Assembly: GCA_009602735.1 (NCBI GenBank)
Contig: WELA01009811.1
Span: 193,295 to 257,294 of the forward strand
Reading direction: 5' to 3'
Origin: Mesotaenium endlicherianum
Lineage: Eukaryota > Streptophyta > Zygnematophyceae > Zygnematales > Mesotaeniaceae
DNA length: 64,000 nt
Translations under genes and position numbers: made by a program
In this document: one piece after another, positions 34,521 to 46,560 of the stretch
Layout: the number at the start of each line of letters is the position of its first letter
How positions within the stretch are numbered: position 1 is the first letter of the stretch
Notes under the pieces: model-generated
What the model saw: the letters and a program-made list of their open reading frames with translations, nothing else
Database searches by the model: none
Told to the model about the DNA's origin: nothing

Positions 34521-36210
34521 TTAGGAGGGAGGTGTCCCTGAGGTCCTATGCTCAGGGGAGCCAGACCTCCTCTTGTCTTGGGGTCTTTTGAAGCCTGTCA
34601 GAGAAGGGGGTTCCGTGTAAGGACCCGGCGGAGAACGCAGTAACTGGGCTGTTTCCTCCTGCACAGTCTGAAACTGAAGGGAGGCAGCCTTCTCTTGGGC
34701 AGCCCTCAAACTGACAGCCCTCAAACTGACAGGTACATATACCGGCATCCCAGAAGGATGTTGCATGACATGACCCAAGGGTACATGCCCTCTCTGCAAG
34801 GGAGATGCTGGCAGGCCTCTGGCTATCTCCCGAGCAGCCCTCCTGTCTGCCCTGTCCGACTGGGTCTCTTTGCCTGGAGATGGGCTCTGTCCTCTGGCAG
34901 TCCCCAGCCAAGTGATATCCTCCTCTTGAGCGAGTTGCGGCAAGGCCCACCCCGTCTTTTCCCTTACAGGGGATGTGGCAAGTGTCAGGATCACGACGGG
35001 GCTAGTGTCCTCCTCCTCGCCTTCCTCCTTGTCTTCCTCCGACTCCGCCTCCTCGCCGTCCCCGGGTTCCTCTGAGACTTCTAAGGTCTCCTCTGTCCGC
35101 TGCTCCAGCTCCTCCCGAGAAAAAGAATATCCTACTGACCTTCCCCTTTTGGGTGCTGGTGGGGGCTGCTGAGTCCGGACCGCATAGAGGTCCTTTTCCC
35201 CCTGCTTACTTGCCCATTTGGCATAAGCGTGCTTCCCTTTGGAGAATGACTCTCGGGCCCTGCTTCTGTCCCCCTGCATCTCTTGGCTCATGCAGTCTCT
35301 GACTCCATCCAATCTTGGATCCCAAGCTGCAATGTGAGGGGACAATACTATGTTCCCGTTTAGGTCTGTCAGGAATTCCTCATCCGTCGCCCTGTCATTC
35401 CGGCTGGTCCCCCATGTTGATGGTCATCCACCGCCAATCAGTGGGCTTTTGGAAGAAGGCAGCGTCTGTCTTTCTGAGAGTACAAGGGTACCAGTGCCCT
35501 GCAAAGTCCAGCTGACGAGTTTCTCTGGCCAAGAATTCCCAGCTCGTCCTCTCCACCTCATTGTACATGGCCTTGAACCTGTTGTGGGGTGTTGAGTCCC
35601 TGAAGCTGTCCGCGTCCATGGGGATCATCCTGATGACCCTATCTGTCCCCCAGATACAAGGAATTGAGACCGCTCCTGCTTCGTTCACCTGGGCCACTGC
35701 CTTGGCCTCTTCGATGGTATATCCTACCATCCTGGCGTAATCGTGGTAGAGGAGGAGCCCTGTGCCGACCTCTATATACTTGTCAAAGTTTTCGGATGTC
35801 TCCCCTTCCTTCTGGAGGATTTCCTTCTGCGACTCACTGCGACTTCTCTGGGCATACTTGAAGGCCTCCTCCAGTCGATCAAAGCCCTTGCCCAGCACCG
35901 TGTAGCGGTAGCTGCTGATTCTCCTCTGTTCTTCTTCTTCAGCCTGCTGCTTCCGCTTTTCCTCCGCTTGTCTCTCCTCCTCTGCTTTCTTAGCCTCCTC
36001 TGCAGCTTTTTTGTCCATTTCTTCTTGCCTCAGTCTGGCCTGTTCCTCCTCCTTCTTCTTTTGTGCCTCCCGCTGTTGTTGGAGTCGTTGTGATTCCCAA
36101 GCGGTGATGGAAGATGATTCGATGTCTCCACGGAATTGCAAGTATTCTGCATGTGCCTCTTCCGCCCTTCGCTTCCTCTTGAGTTCCGACTTTTGAGTCA
36201 TCCTGCTCAA
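34521..36210 (-). pseudogene. Extra ORF region downstream of integrase (family A copy 2)
   Basis: Two long open stretches on the minus strand. 36210-35395 (271 residues) begins MSRMTQKSELKRKRRAEEAH, runs into a Q/E/K/R coiled coil (about residues 55-115), then the conserved block with YHDYARMVGYT, MYNEVERTSWEFLARE and QPTDWRWMTI. 35345-34521 (274 residues) has IAAWDPRLDG, an acidic run of E and D, and the tail motif GHVPLGHVMQHPSGMPVYV. Order and motifs match 5842-7527. Function unknown; no membrane segment, zinc finger or protease motif seen. Confidence 0.7.
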
Positions 36211-36526
36211 TCATAAAACACAATGCAGTTAGTGAAGTCATGATATTTTGCCGCTACTGAGTGCCCTTGATGAAGAGGGACGCGATTGGGAGGGTTCCTA
36301 GAGTGGAGTACCTGGTGTGAGCGACTATAAGGAAAAATTGAGTTGGAGAGCAAGTGAGTGTGAGCGCAGGTTGAGTCGGTAATATGGTGATCAGAGACTA
36401 CCACTCCCTCCAACTTAATTTTAAAGGTGGGCTGCGTGTCACAACTGTCACTAACTGTCACATCCCCCTCCAACTTATATGGAGACAGGACCTCCTGTCA
36501 TCTTCCCATGTCAACTGAAATGACTG

Positions 36527-36760
36527 TTAGGTAGGTGCCCCAGCGGCCCGAAGGTGGAACCGTTTCAACGCCCCTTTGGCATGGGTCAACTGATCTTGAA
36601 ATTCCCAAGTGTCCCCAGAGGCATCGTAACCTTTCCATCGGATGAGGTACTTCATGACATATTTAGACGATCGACGGACCGAGCGAGCGTCTAAAATCTC
36701 ATCGACCTCATATTTCGCAGGGTCGCCGTCCCGGACAGCGGGGACCGGTCCCGGTTGGAC
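36527..36760 (-). pseudogene. Chromodomain at the C-terminus of integrase (family A copy 2)
   Basis: Reads VDEILDARSVRRSSKYVMK, then YLIRWKGYDASGDTWEFQ. This is the classic chromodomain shape: hydrophobic start, aromatic-rich YL(V/I)(K/R)WKGY, then TWE. A chromodomain after integrase defines chromoviruses, where it is thought to steer integration toward particular chromatin. Element-borne fossil. Confidence 0.85.
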
Positions 36761-37224
36761 AGGTAACCGACCTGTGAACAGTGTATCACCTTTGATGTAT
36801 GGTTCCAGGAAGGAGACATTAAAGACCGGGTGACCCTTGTAGTCAGCTGACATGTTCAGTTTGTAAGCATTCTGACCGACACGACGGACTACCGAATATG
36901 GACCGACCCAGACAGGGCCAAGCTTTTTCTTGACCACACCAGGGAGGTACAGGTGCTGAGAATGCAGTTTGACTAAATCCCCCTTGGAAAATGTCAGTTC
37001 CCGACGGTGTTAATTAGCGTATTTTTGTTGGTTTTCTTGGGCCTTGTGCAGGTTTTGTTGGACTTACGACAGGGTGTCAGCAAACTCCTGAGTTAACTGG
37101 AGGGAGACCGGGTTGTCAATCTCGTCAGGGTGAGTTAAAGATTCCCCTAGCACATCTAGAGGAGACTTAGGGACTCTACCCAAGCTGAGTTCAAAAGGAG
37201 TCTTGCCCGTTGACGCGTGCACCG

Positions 37225-37331
37225 NNNNNNNNNNNNNNNNNNNNNNNNNNNNNNNNNNNNNNNNNNNNNNNNNNNNNNNNNNNNNNNNNNNNNNNNNNNN
37301 NNNNNNNNNNNNNNNNNNNNNNNNNNNNNNN
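37225..37331. other. Assembly gap (107 N) inside integrase of family A copy 2
   Basis: Flanked by unique integrase sequence rather than a homopolymer, so its cause is probably repeat collapse. Confidence 0.95.
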
Positions 37332-39960
37332 TCCTGCAGCACTTGGTTAGGTCTTTCAGTCTGCCCATCAGTCTGAGGGTGGTTTGCTGTGCTGAGCAGC
37401 TGGTTGACTCCCATTAACCCCATTAAAGCTCTCCAGGACTTAGAGGTGAATTTTGAGTCTTTGTCTGAGATGATATTAGAAGGGAGCCCATGTTGGCATA
37501 CTACATGGTTGTAAAAGTGTCTCGCTGTTTCGAGTGCAGTCACTTTGACAGTTGTGGGGATAAAAATGACCATTTTTGTCAGTTTATCCACGACTACCAG
37601 TATTGAATCATGCCCATTGGCAGTTCGTGGTAGTGAGACCACCTAGTCCATGGATATAGTTTCCCAGCGTCCAGCTGGGATGGGCAGTGGTTGCAAGAGA
37701 CCTCCGGGTGGTGTGTGCCGAGACTTACTTCTCCGACACTGGTCATAGGACTTGACATATTTCAAGACCTCCCGGGGTAACCCCTCCCAATGATAATGTT
37801 TTGCCAGTTTGCCAACAGTTTTGGCCTGCCCCAAATGTCCACCCAGGAGGCTGTCATGCGCTTGGCTCAGTAAGAGAGACCTTATTTCCAACTTATTAGG
37901 AATGACCAACTTCAGCCTGCCTGAAGTGGTTTCAGTCACCCAGACCCCTCCCTTCAGCTTATACCCGAGTGCAGTAGCACGACACACACCAGTAGTGGGG
38001 CTGGGCTCAAATGTTGGGTCAGAAAGGTAGGCTTTCCTAAGTTTTTCTAGGAAGGACTTTTTCACCTTTAGTGAAGTGAGTGCACACAGGACTTTATCTA
38101 CAGTATGCTGACTAAAGTTCCTTTCTTGCAAGTCAGGTCTTCTAGAGAGTGCATCAGCAGGATTCAACTTCCCTGGTTTGTAGTCGATCTGGACTTGGAA
38201 CTGCTCCAGCATCTGGCTCCAGCGGTTCTCCCTCCTCGACAGCTTGGACTTCTTCTGAAAGTGGGTCAGAGCTAGATGATCTGTAATCACCTTAAAAGCT
38301 TTACCATGTAAGTATGCTCTCCACTGTTTGAGTACATGAATGATAGCTAGCAGCTCTTTATCATGCACTGAGTAATTAATCTCCGCTGGATTAAATTTCA
38401 TAGACTCATACAACACAGGATGCCACTCCTGCCGTACCTTACCATCCTTTGTGGTTTTGTCAGCAGGCTGCAACAAAATAGCACCCATGGCAAAATCAGA
38501 GGCATCAGTAACCACCTGCACCGGTTTGCTGGGGTCATACACGGCTAGCACTGGGGCAGAACAAAGGGCATCTTTAAGGGTCTGGAAGGCAGCCTGCTGC
38601 TCTTCCCCCCACACATACCCGATGTCTTTCTTAGTAAGGTCAGTCAGTTTACTGGCCTTTGTGGAAGAATTCTCAATAAATCTCCTATAGTAGTTAGCCA
38701 ACCCGAGGAAGGATCTAACTTCAGAGACAAACTGTGGTACTGGCCAGTCCCTTATGGTCTGGACTTTCTTAGGGTCCACGTTGATGCCCTCTTTACTGAC
38801 AACGTGGCCTAAGAATTCAATACTTTCCTTAAAGAAATCACACTTACTCATTTTAGCATATAAGTGAATCGTTCTTAGAGTGTCCAGGACTGTCTGTAAG
38901 TGTTCAGTGTGCTGAGCTTCATCTTTAGAGAAAATTAAAATATCATCCAGGAAAACTTGCACAAACTTATCCAAATAAGGTCTGAAAATGTCATTCATAG
39001 CACCCATGAAGGTAGCAGGAGCATTAGTCAGTCCAAATGGCATCACGTTGAACTCATAGTGTCCATAATGTACGGAAGGTAGTCTTGTGTTCATCCCCCT
39101 CAGCAAGTCTGATTTGATGATAACCACTCTTGAGATCTATCTTACTGAACACCTTAGCGCCAGACAGGGTATCAAGCAAGTCCTCGATTCTGGGTAAAGC
39201 ATACTTGTTCTTTACTGTAATTCTGTTCAGGGCTCTGTAATCCACACACATCCGCATACTGCCATCCTTTTCCTTAACAAATAGGATGGGTGCGCCGTAA
39301 GGTGATTTACTGGGGGAAACCATTTTCCTCAAGCTTTGCAATCTGTGTTTTCAACTCCTCGCTCTCCACATAAGACAAGCCATAAGTGCGTTGCCAGGGT
39401 GGCTGACTACCAGGTAATAAATCAATCCTATGATCTACTTCCCTCTTAGGGGGTAGTCCTGGAGGCATATTAAATACATCCGTGTACTGAGCAACAATTT
39501 TTGCAGCAGTAGGGTGCTCCGGAGGGCTTACCTTTTTCTCAACCACTTCTTCAGGTTGAGGAGGTACCTCTCTTAGCAGCAGACAGAACATTCTGTCCTC
39601 CTTCTGGTTCCAGCTTTTGACGAACTCCATTGCATTCAGCAACTTGCATCCTTCTGGAAGCCTCTTCTTTTCCTTCATTTGCCATCCACACAGGACAAGA
39701 GGAAGAGCACTGGTGGGTGCCAAGTCAGTCTGCCCATCACTGGCTCCTCTCACTTTAACTGTACCTCTGCTCCAACACACTTCAGCTTGATGTCTATTAA
39801 GCCAGGACCTGCCTAGCACGAGATCATAGAAGCCAGTGTTGAGTACCTCAAATGTAAGCGTTTCAGTTAGAACTGCAATGCCAGAACCTAACTGGACCTC
39901 AATAGGCTTGGATATAACTCCTCCCGGGATACTTGAGGTGTTGTGCAGTTGTTGCTGTGC

Positions 39961-41076
39961 ACAACTCCCCACGCGCGTGAAGTGGCAGTGAAGGCGGGCC
40001 ACATGGTGATAGACTCTTTCTTAAGAAGAATATTCTCCACGAGCTTCGTTCACAGCATCACCCAGCAAACAAGGGATGCAGTCACACACTCGCTCCGACC
40101 TTGACCGCCCCGCCATAAAGCAGAGACCCGGGTGCCGTCAGGGTAGCCGAGGCTGAGAGACTATCCCACAAGCGTTCCCGTCCACTCGTCAGTCCGGGAG
40201 TTCAAGTTAGCGTGAGCTGTGTCAGAGTGCCTGATGGCCACTGGAGTGTGGCCAACAGCAGCAGTTGCGCTCCCCCTCCCTCCATCCCTCCCGTCCATCA
40301 CTCCCTCCATCTCCCTCCATCTCTTTGCCTCTGCCCTTCCCCTCCACCTCGACCCCGGCCCAACTCTGACGCCCCTCCAGCACAAGCACAGTTCGTTGGG
40401 ACTCTCTTTTGCCCTTTTCCACTCCCCCTTCCGCTATTTCAAAATCGGCCTCAGAGAGATAGGCTCTGCACTCCAAGAGCATCAACTGGCATCAAAGGCG
40501 GGGCTTGAGTTAGGCCTAGGGTTGGTATCACCCTCAAGACTAGAATGGACAGCCAGGGCTCTGACGTGGGGAACATCGTATTGCCGTTCTTACAACCAGG
40601 CAGTGGGCTTGGACTGAGGGCGACAATCCGTCCCAAGGCTCCGAGCTCTCGCGTCGCCTCGGCGCTGGGGCTGTCTCCAGCGCCAGATTGAGGATTGCCC
40701 ACAGGACGAGATTGGACGGCTCCAAGTCGCATTTACACCCAGTTGCCTTAGGGGTAGGGTCAAGGATTTGTGCGCGCCCCTGCTTGCCAGGTGACGAGGC
40801 CTGGGCTCTGCACTTGCGCTACGCCCGGGGCTAAAACCAGAGCTAGAATAAGTGTCATTCTCGGGATAGAATCGGAGGACTAGGGCTAGGGCTAGGTCTA
40901 CTAGGTCTAGGGTCAAACATAGGGCCAACGTTTTTGTTAAGGACAAAATCAGGGTTAGATGTAGGGCTAGGGTTAGGGTTAGGGGTAGGGTTAGGGGCAA
41001 AGTCAGGGTTAAGCGTCGGGTTCGGGTTGGGCTTAGGGAGGGTTAAGAATAGGGTTTAGCGCGTGCTTGCGCGCAC
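39961..41076 (-). other. Intron remainder of the SGNH-like gene, with telomere-like tract
   Basis: Follows the last visible minus-strand exon. 40200-40450 is pyrimidine-rich on the plus strand. 40769-40815 is a degenerate partial copy of the 3' end of the adjoining exon (shared CCTGCTTGCCAG). No other exon found. Confidence 0.5.
40877..41057 (+). repeat. Degenerate interstitial telomere-like repeats
   Basis: About 180 bases in which TAGGGT/TTAGGG-like hexamers recur, densest at 40965-41000 (GGGCTAGGGTTAGGGTTAGG) with variants CTAGGG, TTCGGG, TTAAGG. It lies in the intron after an exon of the SGNH-like gene. Such tracts often mark repaired double-strand breaks. Confidence 0.75.
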
Positions 41077-42999
41077 CTGCTTGCCAGATGATGAGACCGG
41101 GCTTGGGAACTTGGAGTCGGGGTCCTTGCTGAACTCAAAGCCGCGCGCGCTGCGGATGGGCAGCGGCACCGCCGGGACGGTCTCGTACGAGAAGCACTCC
41201 TTGGTCTGCACGCGCTTGTGCCCGTACTCCTCCGGCTTCCACCGCTTGAAGAAGGGCGGCGGCAGCGCCAACAGCGCGCTCTCGACGTCCGGCGCGGTGT
41301 TGTCGGCTGCCGCCTCCTCGCGCCGCTGCCGCAGGCCTGCAGCAGGCGGGAGGGCCGAGAGCAAGACATGTATACTTTATTTTTGTTCTTTCACTTTTTT
41401 GAATAACCTTTTTTTATTATATTCTGCTGCGGCAGGTGAGTGGTGCAAATTATTGATCCTGTCCTTGCGGGTGGCCGTCGACGGGAAGGGGGACAAGCTT
41501 GTGTCTTTTACATTCTGCAAGATGCCTCTCTCGCCGCCGAGAATTAAAGCAGCCCTGCCACATAAGCGTTCACATAGAGGCAAATGGTCCCACAGCGGGC
41601 CACCTAGAAAAGAGTACACACGTGAACATAGTTATGTGTCTGCATGCGGCCAGCATAACAAGAGACCAGATATTGAGCGTGTATGTACCACGCGTATATG
41701 TGTGTGCGTATATGACAATAATCACCATCAAATAGTCAATGGAAGAACAAAGAAGGGCGATGCAGATTTGAGCACAAAACTTGCATAAGCTACAACACCA
41801 TGCCATGCTCACAAGCCCTGACCGCCCTTTGCCCTTTGCTGAACATCAGAGACACCCCACCCGGCCTTGTATCCATCTTGAGCGCAGCTGCGGCCGAGCT
41901 CTTGCCTGGATCTGATGCAACTCGGGGCCACAGCACTCTCAGGCCCAACAAACCATTCTATGACACACTCAGGGACCCCTTCATCACAACACAAAAATTG
42001 AATAGCATAAAGGGGGGGAGTGGGAGAGAAGGGGGTGAGGGAGGGGAGGAGGGGAGGGGAGGGGAGGGGAGGAGGGATATTGAAGGAAAGAGCGGGGAAT
42101 GCATGGGAGGCAAAGGGGGGAGCTACAAGCATGAGAGCACGAACTTATACTGCCGACGTCTTTTGCCATGTGAGCAGATTCGCCAATCGCACAGGGGGCA
42201 GCAGAGACACAGAGAGAGCAGCCGGGGTCACACTTGCACGGGCAGATAGAGCCGGATAGAATATGATGTAGGACGTGGAAGGTGCGACACNGGGAGCGCA
42301 GGAAGCCAATAAGGACGTCGGCGTAGCGCTCGTGCGCCAGCTGCAGGCCCGGGTGCAGCCCCATGTTGTCCTCCGCAATCACGTCGTGCAGCCCGTAGTT
42401 GGGCCGCTGCCGCACGCGCGCGCATGCATGCACACGCGCAAAAACGCATGCACACACGCGTGCGCACACGGGCAAGCGCATGCGCATACATACACGCCAC
42501 ATCCGCGCAAGCGCGTGCACGCACAAGGAGCGACAGCATTGGTGGGCAGAACGGTGGCTGGAGAGCAGAATTTGGGTTTGGGATGGCAGAAGGGCCTTTG
42601 AGGTCTAGAGCTCGGCATCAAGGGAGAGTTCGCGTTTTAAGAAATGGCGGTGAAGGTGGAGGACCGTGCAGACGCCAGGCTTTGGGAGTTTGGCTGGGTC
42701 GAAAGTGGAGTGCAGGCAAGCAAGCATCCCGTGGAGAGTGGAGCAATGCGTGCGAGCAAGTGAGCTTGTTGGCATTACAAGCAAACAGGGCAGTCGCAAC
42801 AGGAGGAGCGGCAGCACCTGCAGCAGCAGCAGGAGGCACAGCAGAGCAACAGCAGCTTCCCTCGGCCGGCAGGTCCAGCAAGGCTCCCCGGGCAGGTAGC
42901 CATACCGTCTGCGCTGCGAGGTGCCAGAAGGCGTCGCGCATGGAGAACGAGGGCACGCCGTAGTACTGCGCCAGCGTTGTCACATTGTCCTCCACCACA
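41077..42999 (-). CDS. SGNH/GDSL-hydrolase-like gene, internal exons (5' end not found, last exon displaced)
   Basis: Three minus-strand exons. 42999-42906 encodes VVEDNVTTLAQYYGVPSFSM, then RDAFWH; 42406-42291 encodes RPNYGLHDVIAEDNMGLHPG and AHERYADVLIGFLRS, which fits the SGNH block V D-x-x-H-P-x(n)-H/A-D-x-L pattern holding the catalytic Asp and His; about 41360-41077 encodes ESALLALPPPFFKRW, KECFSYETV and RGFEFSKDP, ending SSSGKQ before a GTGCGC donor. SGNH hydrolases are esterases or acyltransferase-like enzymes, often secreted and acting on cell-wall acyl groups. The N-terminal GDS block was not found, and an element occupies 43.4-48.5 kb upstream. The C-terminal exon is at 33077-33403 on the plus strand. 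One N (42291) falls on a splice junction, so that phase is uncertain. Confidence 0.6.
41990..42100. repeat. G-rich (GGGGA)n-like tract
   Basis: Repeated GGGGA/GGGAGG units on the plus strand in an intron of the SGNH-like gene. Confidence 0.7.
42412..42525. repeat. Alternating purine-pyrimidine tract (CACG/CATG/CGCG)
   Basis: About 110 bases of CGCGCGCATGCATGCACACG-type alternation, immediately intronic to an exon of the SGNH-like gene; of the kind that can adopt Z-DNA. Confidence 0.7.
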
Positions 43000-43423
43000 C
43001 TGCCCGTGCCGCAATTAGGCCTCCACCCTTCAGAAATGGGTGGACAATCAAAGCTTACATAGATGGCAGCTAGAGTTGATAAATTATGTATATCTAGAGT
43101 GACAAATCATGCTGCCCCTTGCTAGAGGTTCCAAAAGCGCTTCTTGTCATCCCAACTCAAGCGGCTACTTTCATCACCTAATGTACAAAATTGCTAGTGA
43201 AAAGAGCGTTGAAAGGATGACGATTTGAGTGATTGTCAAAAATGCACTTACTCACATGTCGTAGACTTGTACTTCACAACAACAAACTCTTTATCTTACA
43301 AGAAGAGACAGACGTGTCAGTCCCTAACGCTCGAAAAAATTAGTGACTAGCCGCACGAGCCAAATCATTTTGCTGTGGATTGGCCTTGAGCGCCTGAGGA
43401 TTTTAGTTTCCATCGCTCAAAGC

Positions 43424-44900
43424 TCAGAATGAACAAAATCTATCCGAACGGGCCGATTGGAGCTCGGATGGAAATCCAATTGGTCTTTGGACCCGGTTGG
43501 AACCCAATGTCAGGGTGTTGTCTTGCTCCTTAGCTGCTGCCAATGCCAGTTGCCGAGTGTTGACAGTCACCATGTCCAGGCTAGTGAGCCCCGCGGGCCG
43601 CACCTTGCTGTCCACGGTGAAGGCTAGGAACGTCGCTGTGTGCGAGACAGCTGTCTCATTCTTGTCGTGGCGGGCCCCTGTCAGATTCCTTGAAGATGGT
43701 AGAGGGTTGCGGTTGAGGCCGTCGGCGTCCATGTTAGTGGACCCTGGACGGTGATGCACGTCGAAGGTGCACTTCTGTAGGATGAGCGTCCACCGTGCGT
43801 ACTTGCCTACTAGGTGCTCCGACGTCATGAACCACTTGAGCTGCTGATGGTCGGTGACCAGGCAGGAGTAGGTACCATAAAGGTAGTGCCTGAAGTGCAC
43901 GATTGACAATATTGCTGCCAGACACTCGCCCTCGTAAGAGCCGTAGTTACTCTCAGGACTATTGTTGCTGCGACTAATGTAGGCCACCACGTGCTGGAAG
44001 CCGTCGTGCTCCTGCACCAGCACTACGCTCAGACTCGCTTGCGAGCAGTCTGGACCCTGTATGGAGGATGAAGAGCTTCTTGTAGTTGGGCCGCTGCAGC
44101 ACTGGAGCGCTCACCAGCAGCTCCTTGAGCTTGTCGAAGGTCGCCTGCTGCTCTGGTGCCCACACATAGGCAACGCCCTTCCCTAGCAGATCATTGAGCG
44201 ATTTGGCCAGCTTGATGAAGCCTGGGACAATGCGCAATAGTAATTGGCAATGCCAAGAAAGGTTCGCAGCTGTGAGAGATCCGTGGGAGGCGGGTTGCCA
44301 GTGATGGCCAAGATCTTGGCCAACTGCGACGCCAAATCGCTGAAAGAGAGCAGATGTCTGAGGTACTCCACCTCTCGAGACCCAAACGTGCACTTGCTGC
44401 GATGACACTTGAGCTAAGCGGCCTCCAAGCAATCCAACACGGCAGTGATGTGGGCCACGTGCTCCTTAAACGTCTCATTGAAAACGAGCACGTCATCAAT
44501 GTAGCACCGGGCAAAGGGAAGCCCTGCCAGCTTCTTATCCATGACTCTCTGAAAGGTGGCCGGCGCGTTCTTCAACCCAAAAGGCATCACCACCCACTCG
44601 TAGAGGCGCTGTGCCCCCCAGAACACCGTCTTATGCTGATCCTCCTTGGCAATGAAAATTTGGTTGAAGCCCTAGCGAAGATCCAGCATTGAGAACCAAG
44701 TGCAGGTGCCAATGTTAGCAAAGATCTCGTCCGGCGTCGGCAGGGGATACTTGTCGTGCTCGGTGACCTCGTTCAGACTATGATAGTTATTGCACATCCT
44801 CTTCTTGGACCAGTTGCCCGAGACATTCTTCTTGGCTGGCATGACAGTTGGCGTGGCATAGCAAGATGAAGACTCCTTGTTGAGCCGGTTGTCTTCAACT
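43424..44900 (-). pseudogene. Reverse transcriptase and RNase H of the methyltransferase-bearing relic
   Basis: RT fingers (KYPLPTPDEIFANIG near 44720), [16 protein letters not shown], the YIDD active-site block, the thumb region (RTFLGIANYY near 44260), then RNase H with a DHQQLKWF block and a C-terminal HHRPGSTNMDADGLNR, typical of Ty3/Gypsy. It differs clearly from the family A pol, so it is a separate lineage. Broken fossil. Confidence 0.85.
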
Positions 44901-45559
44901 TGCTTGTCTGTGCGCCAATCAAGCCATCCTCAAAGTGGCTGTAGCGATATTCTTTGAGAAAGATACGCTCCTTGGACGTGAGAATAATCCACATGGGGTC
45001 CCCTTGGTAGCGCCCAAGGTTATGCATGCCGCAGGCAAAAGTCTTGCTGCGTCTCCCATCCAACAGTGTCGTCAGCTATGCGTCCTAGGCCTCAGTGAGG
45101 GTCCCCCCCAGCTTCCACATAGAGGCAACTGGTGGAGCCTCCTTCTCTGCAACAGGCACCTCTTGTCCTGTTGATGGCGTAGGCTGTAGCGTTGCAGGTG
45201 TGACCTGCCTTGCAGCTGGCTGTGCTTGGCCTGCTGTGGGTGCCTCCTTCTTGGCGGCTGCTGCGAGCTGCCCTGCACCACTTGCCTGAGGTCGCGAGCG
45301 AGGAAAAAGAAACGGCAATCAAAACTCCTTGGGTCGCTGTGAGGAATGCTCTCTCCACTGTCCCCTCCACAGCAAGCCAATATGGGTGCCAGGGGCGTGC
45401 AATGGCGGTGACAGATGGAAAAATGGAGCCTGTGGGGCAGGACCTTTACGCTGTGAACGCCACGCTGTACCGGCCGGCGGGCGGCTGTCATCATCAACAA
45501 AGTCAGCGTCCATATTGTTGTAAGACTGAGGCAACTTGGGATGGCGAGCCTAGCCTGCG

Positions 45560-46560
45560 CGTGAAGGGGAGTCAATGTCTGTGTTTGTTGCAGAATCCAT
45601 CTGAGAACGTCGGCGTTGATTGCCTGTCCCAAGAGTTGAACGCGGTTGACCTCGGTGACGCCGTCTACCTAAGTGAGGTGCGGCGGGAAGCCCATCGCGC
45701 GCTCCATCTTGACAGTGCGAGGCCGGTTGAACATGTCTATCTTCAGGTCGATGACCATAGCCTGAGCTGCTCCTACGTAAGCCTCGCTGTTGTAGCAACT
45801 GACAAAGGTCGGAAGATCACGGGTGACGTCATGAAGAACCTCGCACTGGGCCTGCGAGGGATGGGGCAAGGAGAACACTCGCTGAGTCAGGCGCGAGACA
45901 TTGAGGATAGAGTCAACGTCATGCGTGTGGCAAGGTTGCCGCCAATGCCTCGAGAGTGCCTGGACGCGATGCGCAAAAGAGCCAATCTGGGCAGCATCGA
46001 TGACGGCCTCGCGGTCGACGTAGCTGTTGCAGAGGTCAAAGTTGGCGCGCATGTTGGCTCTGTGATCGTGACAAGTGGCCACGATCTCTAGAACCCATGC
46101 GAGCAAGTGAGGTGGCTGATGATCCTCGATCATGTTGAGGACTCGGAGCAGGTGCCAGAAGAGGGCGGTGTGGGGGTCGCCGAGCGCCCCGCCACGCCCA
46201 GCGATGGAGAATCCTTGACACTCTCAGCTGGCGATGATTAGGTCGATGCGGCCAAGCCAAATGTCCATGGACCAGTCGGTCTGTGCGCGGCGAGTGGCAT
46301 GCTCTGGGAAGAGGTCAAGAACTTCCTCGTGGCGCAGTGCCATCTGCCGCTGGGCCACCTGCTGTGCCTCAAGATTGGGGTCCACATAGACGTAGCGACG
46401 CACAGAAATTCCGACCTGCAAGGTTGCCAGCAGCTCGGTGGCGATGCCGGCAAAAAGCTCAACAAGGACAATTCCACCGGGACGCTCGTTGAGCTGGTTG
46501 GTGTAGGTAGACGTAGGAAGCGATTGGTAGCCCATGGCAGGGTTGCTGGACAGCGCTGGA
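45560..46560 (-). pseudogene. DNMT3-like C5 cytosine methyltransferase region within the Gypsy relic
   Basis: Motifs in the expected order on the minus strand: motif I-like VELFAGIATELL (AdoMet binding), then YVYVDPNLEAQQVAQRQ; a motif IV-like CQGFSIAGRGGALGDP stretch (catalytic loop region); EAVIDAAQIGSFAHRVQALS, resembling the DNMT3 stretch VMIDAKEVSAAHRARYFW (motif VIII); RPRTVKMERAMGFPPHLT, resembling the DNMT3 segment ahead of motif X; and motif X-like LLGQAINADVLRWIL. Together these favour a DNMT3-type de novo enzyme over a Dcm- or DRM-type. It lies N-terminal to RT in the same direction. Broken fossil. Confidence 0.75.

Larger units (their letters stand above)
33716..39960 (-). mobile_element. 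Ty3/Gypsy chromovirus, family A, copy 2, right part (protease end to 3' LTR)
   Basis: Read on the minus strand: protease C-terminal block (DLVLGRSWLNRHQAEVCW near 39800), RT with [13 protein letters not shown], RNase H, integrase, chromodomain near 36600-36700, the extra ORF region 36210-34521, purine tract AAGTTGGAGGGAT and the 3' LTR 34435-33716. The outer flank, 33711-33715, reads TTGAG in element sense, the same as outside the 5' LTR at 30199. A 107-base assembly gap lies in integrase. Broken, with few interruptions; long stretches of pol remain open. Confidence 0.9.

Noticed and set aside
41077-42999. Reading these minus-strand exons as another exostosin (GT47) gene
   Set aside because: They lack the YDLP, RDHF and FDAL-x-x-G-x-IPV blocks and instead fit the SGNH block V and C-terminal pattern.
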